In this document: one piece after another, positions 26,501 to 38,500 of the stretch
Layout of the letters: every line of letters starts with the position of its first letter
Numbering within the stretch: the first letter of the stretch is position 1
From: Hydrangea macrophylla
Taxonomy: Eukaryota > Streptophyta > Magnoliopsida > Cornales > Hydrangeaceae
DNA length: 64,000 nt
NCBI GenBank assembly: GCA_033977485.1
Contig: CM066989.1
Span: 92,771,887 to 92,835,886 of the forward strand
Reading direction: 5' to 3'
Translations under genes and position numbers: made by a program
Notes under the pieces: generated by a model
Databases searched by the model: none
Seen by the model: only the letters and a program-made list of their open reading frames with translations
Told to the model about the DNA's origin: nothing

Positions 26501-29500
26501 AAAGTTATAATTTTATCTTATTCTATTTGATTAGGTAATAAATCCCATGATTTATGGGATAGATTTATGATTTGATTAGGATTAGTTTAGAAAGTTTTGT
26601 CTCTTATCTCTACACCCTATGATGTTGCAATTTTTGGTACTGGTCAGATTTAGGGTTTAAGAGCATATTAAAAGCATAGAAGAGAGGGAAAGAGAAATAT
26701 AGGCAACATGTTTGTATGTGGTTCGGTCCTGTTAATGAAAGAACCTACGTCCACGTGTGTGTCAGAGCACTTCCACTAAGTATAAGAAACTGTTGCAAGG
26801 ACCTTGGTGATCCAACAATGGTGACTGGAACTACCAAGGGTCGGCCATGCAGGGATGATATCTAGGGTTTCTTAGGATAGTCTTGACAATATAAGATGGT
26901 TGGTTCAATTGAACTCGGGATCCACTCCTAGAGGGATGGGAGGACCCTTTTATAAGAGGAAGAGTCTTCCCTTACAAGGCATTTTAGTCTTTTTAAGAAA
27001 CTGTTGGCAGCCTGTAATGATAGCTGCATATCCGGAAGGTTTCCTAATCTAATAAGAAAATTGTTTAAATGCGTATCCGGAAGGTTTCCTGTAACGGCCC
27101 ACCTCCCCATCTATCAACAATATTGTCCGCTTTGGGCCTAAACACAAAGAACTTCCCAGGGGGTCACCCATCCCTGGTACTGCTCTGACAGCAGCACGCT
27201 TAACTGTGGAGTTCTTTCGTGTTTAGCTCCCTCACGGTTTTAAAAGGCCTTGTTGCATATAGAGGGGCGATTAATCCTTATAAACTAGTCCAGGAACTTC
27301 ACCCCAGGCGATGTGGGACAAGTCCCCACACTCGATCTCACCTCATCCGTCTTGGCCATCCTGCCTCAGGAATATTGGCTCTTCGTCATCACAATCCACC
27401 CTCCTCAAGGGCGACACGTCCTCGTGTGGGACCTGCCCCACACTTCCGGCTGGGTTTCCGCACTGATACCACTAAATCCTGTCACGCCCCGACGTAGCAT
27501 AAATATGGAAAGCGTCTAATTTCCTTTATAGACCCGTAGGTCGCGACAGTTTGAAGTATCGATTCCGTCCCAAACGTCGAACAACATAAAACCCTTAATC
27601 AGAGTAGAGCAATCAAGGCTTATAAAAATTTTCTAACTTAATAAATATTACAGCACGGGTCATCTAAAGGCACAGGCCGCCTTGAAACAAATAATAACTT
27701 GTCATCTATTACAGTCATCCTTATTACAAAACTAATTCATAACTTAAAGCACATAAACTTAAAGCATATAAAAGTAAATTCTCTTTCCAGCAGTTGTTCT
27801 CAATTAGCGTATTCATAAGGTTCTTCCTGATTGTAACCTGAAAAGCCTGAACACTAATGTCCAGGACGCATCAACGCCGTCAGCTTCAAGAAGCTGGTGA
27901 GTATTAAAAACATAACTTTGAATGTAAAATATACTAATTTACCATTTTCAAATTTCCATTTAATTCAATGAGTTTACATTAGAGTAAATAGTTCATTTTA
28001 GAAAACAACAACAATATCATTTGAAAGCTATAATTCACATATATGTGACCGTGTATGAAAACAATGCACCAAACTCATCTTACCGACTCTTTTCTCTCGA
28101 CCAAAACCCAACAATCCATTATCACACACCAGTATCTTTGAAATACTCCGATAGCCACACTTTAGCACAGGGGTGCCAGGGAATGTCCAGTTTGCCTCAC
28201 ACTTTGGTCCGGGGTACCAGGGAGTGTCCAATGCCTCACACTTTAATACCTAATCCGCCATGCAAATACCGGAGGAACCCTCACGCAGTATTCAGACTCG
28301 GGTATCAGGGAGTGTCCGTAGGCCACACTTTAGCACTACCATGGGTGCCAGGGAATGTCCAAGTTCGGCTTCACACACTTTGACGCTACCATGGTCGTCA
28401 GGGAGTGTCCAATTTTGCCACCGTCGCATTTCAAAGACACCCTCGCCGCAATCTCAATCACAACACACTTTGGTACTCACTTACCAGGGAGTGTCCACAA
28501 CTAGGGGTGGGCATTCGGTCGATTTGGTTCGGTTTGGAGAAATTCGGTTCGGTTTTGTTCGGTTCGGTTTGGAGAAATGGGAACTGAAACTGAACTGAAT
28601 TATATTTCGGTTTGGTTCGGTTTTGGTCAATTCGGTTCGGTTTGGTTCGGTTTGGAAATTCGGTTAACCGAATTTTGAAAAAACTTTTCTTTCTTTTTTT
28701 CATTTTCACAACTTTTTTATATGTTTCTTTTCCCATTTTTCTTTCATATTATAAAGAAAACATATGTTTATATTTACTTATATATATTATACTTGAATTT
28801 TTGTAATATATATAGTTGTGTATAAAAATATATTAATAAAATATAAACTAAAAAAAATTCGGTTTTTCGGTTCGGTTCGGTTTGGGAGAGTGGAACTGAA
28901 AACCGAACTGAAAAAAAATATATAGTTCGGTTTGAAACTGAACTGAAATTTTTAACTGAATTAACTGAACTGAAATGAAAATTTTAGTCCAGTTCGGTTT
29001 GAATTTCGGTTAACTGAACTATTTGCCCACCCCTATCCACAACACAATCTCAACCGTACTCACTATACCACACTGTCCATTACTCTTTTTCCATACTGAC
29101 CAACACTCACCATGCATGTACAACTGACTCCACATGAATGATATGTGACTTAATACAAAAATATAAAGTATTGGGAATGATAACCATGGATGTACGAGAA
29201 GAAATCAAATCTTATATTAAACAACCGGTGAATTCATCAAAGAATGCTTTACCATGCTTTTATCGCTATTAGAACACAAGTAGGTCTACTTTGAAGTAAT
29301 GCCCTCAAAAATGAGTTATAATTTGTATACATGCATTACATTATCAACAGAAAGGTCTTTGAGTCTAGTTTCCAACGCTTCAAACCGTGCGCGTTTTCGA
29401 GTTTCCTAGAGGAAGTTATGGCCGTTTTACTAAAAGTCGTCAGTGCTGAAAAATGTCAATCGTAGCTCTCGGATTTCACGTAAAACCGAGAGGTGACAAA

Positions 29501-32500
29501 ACTTTAAATCAACGGTACGTCGCGATACGGATGAATTAAGCCGTAGTATTCGAACCACAACTTATTGGGACTAAGATCTTTCATTCCCAATTCACAGAAT
29601 TGATTTTGGTTAAGTTTGAAAAATTACCATTTTTGAGCTTCAAGCTTTCATACGAAAATTAACAATGGTGTTCTTCAAATTAGACTAAACTAACAGTAAA
29701 TAAATATGAGATTACATTCCAAGTGAGTTTAGAATACTCACTGTGATATAGATTGAAGAAGTTGTTGAGAAAGAAATACAAGAACAAGAATTACGAATTT
29801 CCAATTTCAACCTTTGGCTATGAAGGATTGAGCTCTTCAAATTCTGAAATTATGAACTCTATGCACCCTCTCAAGCTTTCTGTGCTAGAAGTGCAGAATG
29901 TGTGTGTTTGAGAGAGTAGGTGAGTGTTTAAATAATTAAGCTTCCACTTGGAGACAATGGCCTAACAATCCACTCATTAACCACTAACTTTCTAATCAAT
30001 TGGTAGTTTATAAGGAATATGAAAAATGATGTAAACATATACTGATGCACATATAGCTCCACAGATTAGTGTATAAATAACCAAGCCTCCACTTGGAGAC
30101 AATGGCCTAACAATCTAATCATTAACCACTAACTTCTAATTAATTGGTAGTTTATAAGGAATATGCAAATTGATGTAAACATATACTGATGCACATATAG
30201 CTCCACAGATTAGTGTATAAATAACCAAGCCTCCACTTGGAGACAATGGCCTAACAATCTAATCATTAACCACTAACTTCTAATTAATTGGTAGTTTATA
30301 AGGAATATGCAAGATGATGTAAACATATACTGATGCACATATAGCTCCACTAATATTGAAAGGGTAGTGTAGATCGATAGGGGTCAAGGTGTGTTTGGGA
30401 ATTTAAGCTTATGGCATTAGGAAAACACACATACTACAAGCATTGTCAAACAAGGCCTAAGGAAAATCATTAGCAACACTAATTGTATATAAAGCAATTG
30501 TCCAATCAAATGGTATCAGAGCCATGTTTCCTAGATTGACCAGGCTCAGTTATTCACGCCACAGACTAGTGACACAGGTTACCTTTAAGTTTTACTAAGC
30601 TATACAACCAAGTTTCTCTAAGAATAGTCTGATTTACCAAGCTCATATTTACCGAACAACCAAGTTCCAGTTTTAGTTTAGTACGGATTATCCTTAGTTC
30701 AGAAACTAAGTTCTAGGTTGGTTTCGTCATAGAGATGATTACACGATTGTCTTGTCACATCGACAAAAATGATAGCAGTTTCCATATGTTTTCAGACGTA
30801 TCCATTTAGAATTAGCCGATATGGCCATAACTTATGATGCCCCTACAGACGAATAGTAGCCGAGTTTCTAAGGAGTTAAAGCATACCATAGCCCTCATAA
30901 ATAACTTAGGCACTGACCAACTTCCTGAGTCAAATCTCGGAACAGTCAGCATGGCCCACAGCCCAGAGTATGGAGAATAAGAATAAGAATACGACCTCTT
31001 TGCTATTAGACAGCCCTAGTTCGAATACATGTTTAGTATATTATGTGTACTTGATATATATTGCATATTTGGATTTTATTGTATGCTTATGTTATAATAC
31101 GAGTATGTGATATAGTGTTATATACTCCTTTGAATATTGTCGTCATTTAAATTACTTCATAGTACTGTTGCATGCATGTTTCTCATTCTACTACCACTAT
31201 CATGCATAGAATGGCTGGGAGACCAAGGAGGAACAGGAATTTGATTGAGGGAGCACCTGAGGCTGCCGATCCCATGGGAATATTTGAAGCTTTCATCAGA
31301 CGTCTCGAGAGGGTTAGTAATGCGAATGAAAACCAACGAGACCGCCAAACTGGAGATAAGCTGCTGGAGAGATTCCGTGCGCTCAGACCCGAGCAGTTTG
31401 CGGGTACCGCGGAACCCTGGAAAGCGGAACAGTGGTTAAGACAGATGGACCGCATGTTCGAAGCTGTCCAATGCAACGAGATGGATAAGAGGAGATTGGC
31501 TACATTTCAATTGACCGACGCCGCTGCAGATTGGTGGGACTCGGTCATAGCCACTATCGGGAACACAGCTGCTACAGGAATGACGTGGACTGCGTTCAAA
31601 GGGAGATTCCTGGAAAAGTACTTCCCGGCTACGGAGAGGCACAGAAGGGAGAAGGAATTCTCGGATCTGACGCAAGGAACCAAGTCGGTGCAAGAGTATA
31701 CCACACAGTTCGAGAGGCTGTCACGGCTTGCCCCTCACATGGTTGATACTGAGGAGAAGAAGATCCGGAAGTATAACCAAGGGCTGACACCGCAGATTCG
31801 TCGCATGACTCTCGGTCACTTAGATAAGTCGTTTGAGGGACGTTTGAGGGATTGGTTGGCCTGGCTACCAATCTAGAAGAAGATGCTCGAGTAAACCATA
31901 AGCAATTCGAATTTCGACCGCCTCAGAGGGGTAATTTTGGGAATAGACCACCGATGAATCGTACCCAAGGGCAGAAGAGGAATTTTGACGGAAGCAAGAA
32001 GGCACAAGCTATTACCTATCCGACTCAACCCCGAGTAGGAGAAGGAAGTAGTGGGAAGTGCTTCAACTGTGGCAACCCTGATCATCTGGCTCGAGATTGC
32101 AAGGCACCAAGGCGTGCTGCTCAGCAAGGGATAGTCTGCTTCAACTGTGGTGAACCAGGTCACATCAGCAGGTTATGCACTGCTCCTAAGCAGGTGGCTT
32201 ATGGTCAACAGGGTCAGACTCGCTTGAATGCTGTTATCCCTGATGCCGCTGGATATGACGGAACTGTATATGAAGAAGGAGATTATGGAGAAGCTCAACC
32301 TGATCAGCAAGCAGTGGAAGGTACATTAACCCTATTTAACTCCCATGTTAAAGTGTTATTTGATACGGGTGCTGCTCTATCATTCATATCTGTTAATACT
32401 ATTCGGAGATTGGGTATCTTACCTCATCGCTTAGAGAAAGCTTTGAAGGCTACATCCGGCTCATCTTTTCCACCAGGTATGTCATACTGTAAGCGATAAA

Positions 32501-35500
32501 ATGAGCCGACTTTGTCAATCGATCCACAATTACCCAAATAGCGTCATGATTCTGCTGTGATCGAGGCAATCCTACAACAAAATCCATCGTAATGTGCTCC
32601 CATTTCCAACCAGGAATAGGTAGAGGTTGCAACAATCCTGACGGTCTCTGATGTTCGGCCTTGACTTGCTGACACGTCAAACACTTGGATACAAACTCGG
32701 CCACATCCTTCTTCATGCCTTCCCACCAAAAATTTCTCCTCAAATCCTTGTACATCTTAGTTCCTCCCGGGTGAACTGTATACCTTGATTTATGTGCTTC
32801 TTCCAGAATATCCTTCCTAAGTTCTCCAACATCTGGCACACATAATCTATTCCTGCAACGATACCCTCCATCGATTCCCACCTTCCATTCTGTCGGGTCT
32901 TTTTCTGACATCTTTACGAACCACGTCCGAAACTTCTCATCTTCTTTCTGAGCTTCAATAACGCGGTCGACAAGAACAGGCTGTAGGATAAGACATCCAA
33001 ACAGTTGTCCTTCTCCTCCTTCAGCACTCTGTACATCGAACTCCGCCAATGTCTCCAAAGCTCGCCACTCTCTAACCATTAAGGAGGCGATCGTCTCCCG
33101 AGTCTGTCGACTCAAAGCATCAGCGACCACATTAGCTTTACCGGGGTGATACTCTAACGTGAAGTCGTAATCTTTAATCAGCTTCATCCATCTGCGTTGC
33201 CTCATGTTCAACTCTTTCTGTGTGAACAAGTATTTTAGGCTCTTGGGATCAGAGAATAAATCAAACTTCTCGCCGTAGAGATAGTGTCTCCAAATCTTGA
33301 GTGCGAACACTACTACCGCCAATTCCAAATGATGAATGGGATAGTTCAACTCATTTGGCTTTAGCTGCCTGGATCCATATGCGATAACTCTACCATCTTG
33401 CATAAGTACACACCCTAGTCCTTGATATGATGCATCGCTAAAGATAGTGAACTTCTCATCAGGTTTGGGTATTGCTAGTACTGGTGCGGTAGTGAGTCTC
33501 TCTTTCAACTCTAAAAAGGCTCGCTTATGCTTCTCTGTCCACTCGAACTTCAAATTCTTCTTCGTCAACCCAGTCAAAGGTGTCGCTATCTTAGAAAATC
33601 CTTCAACAAATCTTCTGTAATAGCCTGCGAGTCCAAGAAAACTCCGAACTTCTGTAGGGTTGCTTGGCCTAACCCAGTTGGACACAGCATCGGTCTTGGA
33701 CGAATCCACAGAAATTCCTTGAGATGACACCTTGTGTCCCAAAAATTTCACTTCTTGCAACCAGAACTCACACTTACTGAATTTGGCATACAACTGGTGG
33801 TCCTTAAGCGTCTGCATCGCAATACGTAGATGTTGCTCGTGTTCCTCTCCTGACTTAGAATAGATCAAAATATCATCAATAAAGACGATGACAAACTGAT
33901 CTAAATAAGGCTTGAACACTCTGTTCATTAAATCCATAAACACTGCCGGGGCGTTCGCCATTCCAAACGGCATCACTAGAAATTCATAATGACCATATCG
34001 GGTTCTGAAAGCAGTCTTAGGTATGTCTTCCTTCCGTACCCTCAACTGATGATATCCCGACCTAAGGTCTATCTTGGAAAATGTCGTAGCTCCTTGTAGT
34101 TGATCAAATAAATCGTCGATCCGAGGCAAGGGATACTTATTCTTGATAGTCACGCGGTTCAATTCTCTGTAGTCGATACACAGTCTGAGTGTTCCGTCCT
34201 TTTTCACGAATAACACCGGTGCTCCCCAAGGCGATGTACTTGGACGTACAAAACCTAGGTTCTCGAGCTCTTGTACTTGTTCCTTTAATTCCAATAGTTC
34301 AGTGGGGGCCATTTTGTAGGGAACCTTGGTAATCGGTACGGTACCCGGTATAAGCTCAATACAGAACTCTATACTTCTCTCGGGCGGTAATCCAGAAATA
34401 TCTTGAAATACTTCTTCGAAGTCCTTGACTACAGGTATAGATGAAGCTGTCACCTCTGTACTGACGACTTCGATGTTGGCTAAACATCTTGTGAGGAACA
34501 TATCTCCCGAAGGGTTACATTGAAAATCAAAGGGTTGATTCTCATTGTCGGAGAATGTAATTCTCTTCCTCGCACAATCCAACTTCACTTGATTCTGAGA
34601 GAGCCAATCCATTCCTAGGATTATGTCGAACTCCTTCATCGATAGGACGATCAACCTTGCAGGGATTTCACGGTCTCCTAGCCGTAAGGGACAATCCTTG
34701 CACACGTGTCCTAATCTGACAGCAGCTCCTAATGGTGATGTAGCCTTCAAAGCTTTCTCTAAGCGATGAGGTAAGATACCCAATCTCCGAATAGTATTAA
34801 CAGATATGAATGATAGAGCAGCACCCGTATCAAATAACACTTTAACATGGGAGTTAAATAGGGTTAATGTACCTTTCACTGCTTGCTGATCAGGTTGAGC
34901 TTCTCCATAATCTCCTTCTTCATATACAGTTCCGTCATATCCAGCGGCATCAGGGATAACAGCATTCAAGCGAGTCTGACCCTGTTGACCATAAGCCACC
35001 TGCTTAGGAGCAGTGCATAACCTGCTGATGTGACCTGGCTCACCACAGTTGAAGCAGACTATCCCTTGCTGAGCAGCACGCCTTGGTGCCTTGCAATCTC
35101 GAGCCAGATGATCAGGGTTGCCACAGTTGAAGCACTTCCCACTACTTCCTTCTCCTACTCTGGGTTGAGTCGGATAGGTAATAGCTTGTGCCTTCTTGCT
35201 TCCGTCAAAATTCCTCTTCTGCCCTTGGGTACGATTCATCGGTGGTCTATTCCCAAAATTACCCCTCTGAGGCGGTCGAAATTCGAATTGCTTATGGTTT
35301 ACTCGAGCACCTTCTTCTAGATTGGTAGCCAGGCCAACCAATCCCTCAAACGACTTATCTAAGTGACCGAGAGTCAGGCGACGAATCTGCGGTGTCAGCC
35401 CTTGGTTATACTTCCGGATCTTCTTCTTCTCAGTATCAACCATGTGAGGGGCAAACCGTGACAGCCTCTCGAACTGTGTGGTCTTGCACCGACTTGGTTC

Positions 35501-38500
35501 CTTGCGTCAGATCCATGAATTCCTTCTCCCTTCTGTGCCTCTCCGTAGCCGGAAAGTACTTTTCCAGGAATCTCCCTTTGAACGCAGTCCACGTCATTCC
35601 TGTAGCAGCTGTGTTCCCGATAGTGGCTATGACCGAGTCCCACCAATCTGCAGCGGCGTCGGTCAATTGAAATGTAGCCAATCTCCTCTTATCCATCTCG
35701 TTGCATTGGACAGCTTCGAACATGCGGTCCATCTGTCTTAACCACTGTTCCGCTTTCCAGGGTTCCGCGGTACCCGCAAACTGCTCGGGTCTGAGCGCAC
35801 GGAATCTCTCCAGCAGCTTATCTCCAGTTTGGCGGCCTCGTTGGTTTTCATTCGCATTACTAACCCTCTCGAGACGTCTGATGAAAGCTTCAAATATTCC
35901 CATGGGATCGGCAGCCTCAGGTGCTCCCTCAATCAAATTCCTGTTCCTCCTTGGTCTCCCAGCCATTCTATGCATGATAGTGGTAGTAGAATGAGAAACA
36001 TGCATGCAACAGTACTATGAAGTAATTTAAATGACGACAATATTCAAAGGAGTATATATCACTATATCACATACTCGTATTATAACATAAGCATACAATA
36101 AAATCCAAATATGCAATATATATCAAGTACACATAATATACTAAACATGTATTCGAACTAGGGCTGTCTAATAGCAAAGAGGTCGTATTCTTATTCTTAT
36201 TCTCCATACTCTGGGCTGTGGGCCATGCTGACTGTGTTGGAATGTCCCACATCGCCCATTTATAGCCCCTCTGTGCGGTTTATAAGGCTTTAGTTCCCCT
36301 CTCCTTAACACCTGGGTTTTAAGGAGTTGAATGGGCTGGGCCTTACAAGTGGTATCAGAGCATGGTTGGTCTTGTCTTCCGGCGTGCCGAGTGTCCGGCT
36401 GCTGTGGTCCAGGGTATGCCGAGTGTCCGGCTCTTGTGGTTCAGGGGGTGTGTTGGAATGTCCCACATCGCCCATTTATAGCCCCTCTGTGCGGTTTATA
36501 AGGCTTTAGTTCCCCTCTCCTTAACACCTGGGTTTTAAGGAGTTAAATGGGCTGGGCCTTACAAGAGACTGTTCCGAGATTTGACTCAGGAAGTTGGTCA
36601 GTGCCTAAGCTATTTATGAGGGCTATGGTATGCTTTAACTCCTTAGAAACTCGGCTACTATCCGTCTGTAGGGGCATCATAAGTTATGGCCATCTCGGCT
36701 AATTCTAAATGGATACGTCTGAAAACATATGGAAACTGCTATCATTTTTGTCGATGTGACAAGACAATCGTGTAATCATCTCTATGACGAAACCAACCTA
36801 GAACTTAGTTTCTGAACTAAGGATAATCCGTACTAAACTAAAACTGGAACTTGGTTGTTCGGTAAATATGAGCTTGGTAAATCAGACTATTCTTAGAGAA
36901 ACTTGGTTGTATAACTTAGTAAAACTTAAAGGTAACCTGTGTCACTAGTCTGTGGCGTGAATAACTGAGCCTGGTCAATCTAGGAAACATGGCTCTGATA
37001 CCATTTGATTGGACAATTGCTTTTGTTAGAGTTTATTTTAATTGTTTATGTTATTATTTAGATTGTTACATTGAGGGTAGGATTGTAATTTACCTACTTC
37101 TAGGTTTCTTATATATATATGAACATTTACATGGGTGCTGTTTAAGCAGCCATAATTCTCCCCTTCTTCTCTTCTTCTCTCTTACACATTAACCCTAATA
37201 TTCATCACATAATTTTACTTGGTTTCAAAGCGTATCAATCCATACACATCAACTTCCACTTGATCGTGTCTTCACGAAATCAAACTAAGAACAAGACAGA
37301 GACCTCGACACTGCTGACATCACCTCCCGACAGTGACGTCATGATGACGTCATCTTTCCGATGATGACGTCATCGATTTTGACCACCACCAATGGACTCG
37401 CCTGGTCCTTGCGATCATCATGGACATTTTTTTGAAATTTTTGGTAGCCATTTGAATGGTGTTTCGAATTTTTTGAAGATTTTCGACTTTTTTGGCTTTT
37501 TGGCTCAGATCTGCGATTTGGGGCCTTCTTGTGTGGTTTTGTTGCTTCGATCCAAACCTTTAGGGCTCGATTTGGTGTTTGCTGCCTTCGTGGGTATTGT
37601 TTTTTGTTTTTTTGTTGCCTTTCGTGAATGCTACCTTCGCTATCCTTCAATATTTCTTGCGGCAGTGACTTGTTGGATTGGTTTGGGTCTGTTGCTACAA
37701 CTCTGCTTGCTGATTCTTCTTCTTTTGTGGTCCAAATTGTTTTTTTTATTTATTTATTATGGGTGATACCAAAGCTGTTCCACCATCCCCCATGTCCAAA
37801 GATGATGATATGCCTAAACCTATCACCTCAAAAAAATTGAATGGACTTAATTATTTAGCATGGGCACATGCAGTTAAAGTTTTTTTACGTGGGAAACGGA
37901 AATTAAAGTTTATCATTGATGAACCTCCTCCTACTACTGACGCAAAGTATGATGACTGGATGTGTGAGGATTCGGTGGTCATGGGCTGGCTGTGTCATAG
38001 TATGGAATCCCATGTTGCATCTACAGTTGAATTTTGTGACTCTTCTAAGAAGATTTGGGACTCTATTTCTGACTCTTTTTCGCAACAGAGTAATGTTTCT
38101 CGTGTTTATGAGTTATATGAACAAATATTTTCTACTAAGCAGTCTGGGAAGTCGTTACCGGGGTTTTTACAGTATTCTCAAGAATCTATGGGATCAATTG
38201 TTGCAATATCGTCCTTTTACCTCTGATCTGGAGCAACAGAAACGCCATTGGGAAGATTTTATGATTGCCTCCTTGCTTTCTGGATTGGATTCGGACCTCC
38301 GGGGTTTTAAAGATCAGATTCTTGCCAGTGAAACCTTACCTACTGCCGCTAATGCATATTCCCGCTTGATGCGATCGTCCTTAGGACAGAGCTCTCAGCC
38401 TAGTTCCACTGTTTCATCATCAGAGTCCTCTGCTTTAGTCTCGAGTGGTGGAGGTCGTGGCTCTGGGTTCCGTGGTTTTTGTGGAGGTCGTGGTTCTCGT

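Larger units (their letters stand above)
27480..30508 (+). repeat. Gypsy LTR, left arm (with MITE inside)
   Basis: TGTCACGCCCCGACG to TTGTCCAATCA, about 2487 bp without the MITE, followed by AA and TGGTATCAGAGCC. The partner in the right arm is about 2486 bp, and a diverged relative is the solo LTR at 46429. Confidence 0.88.

Noticed and set aside
27141..27222. Genuine 5S rRNA gene
   Set aside because: Only the 3' half matches, it sits inside a TRIM LTR with purine tract and primer site, and there is no array.
27313..27519. Small frame over 27313-27519
   Set aside because: Lies across the Cassandra internal domain and the gypsy LTR start. Explained by those elements.
28021..28383. 120-residue frame, repeated in reverse at 43738-44100 and partly at 46943-47395
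   Set aside because: Lies within the gypsy LTRs at the same position in each copy; built of short repeats (CACACTTTA, CAGGGAATGTCC). No known domain.
37339..37766. Frames before copia D gag, both strands
   Set aside because: Leader region upstream of the MGDTKAV start; no retrotransposon or host domain.
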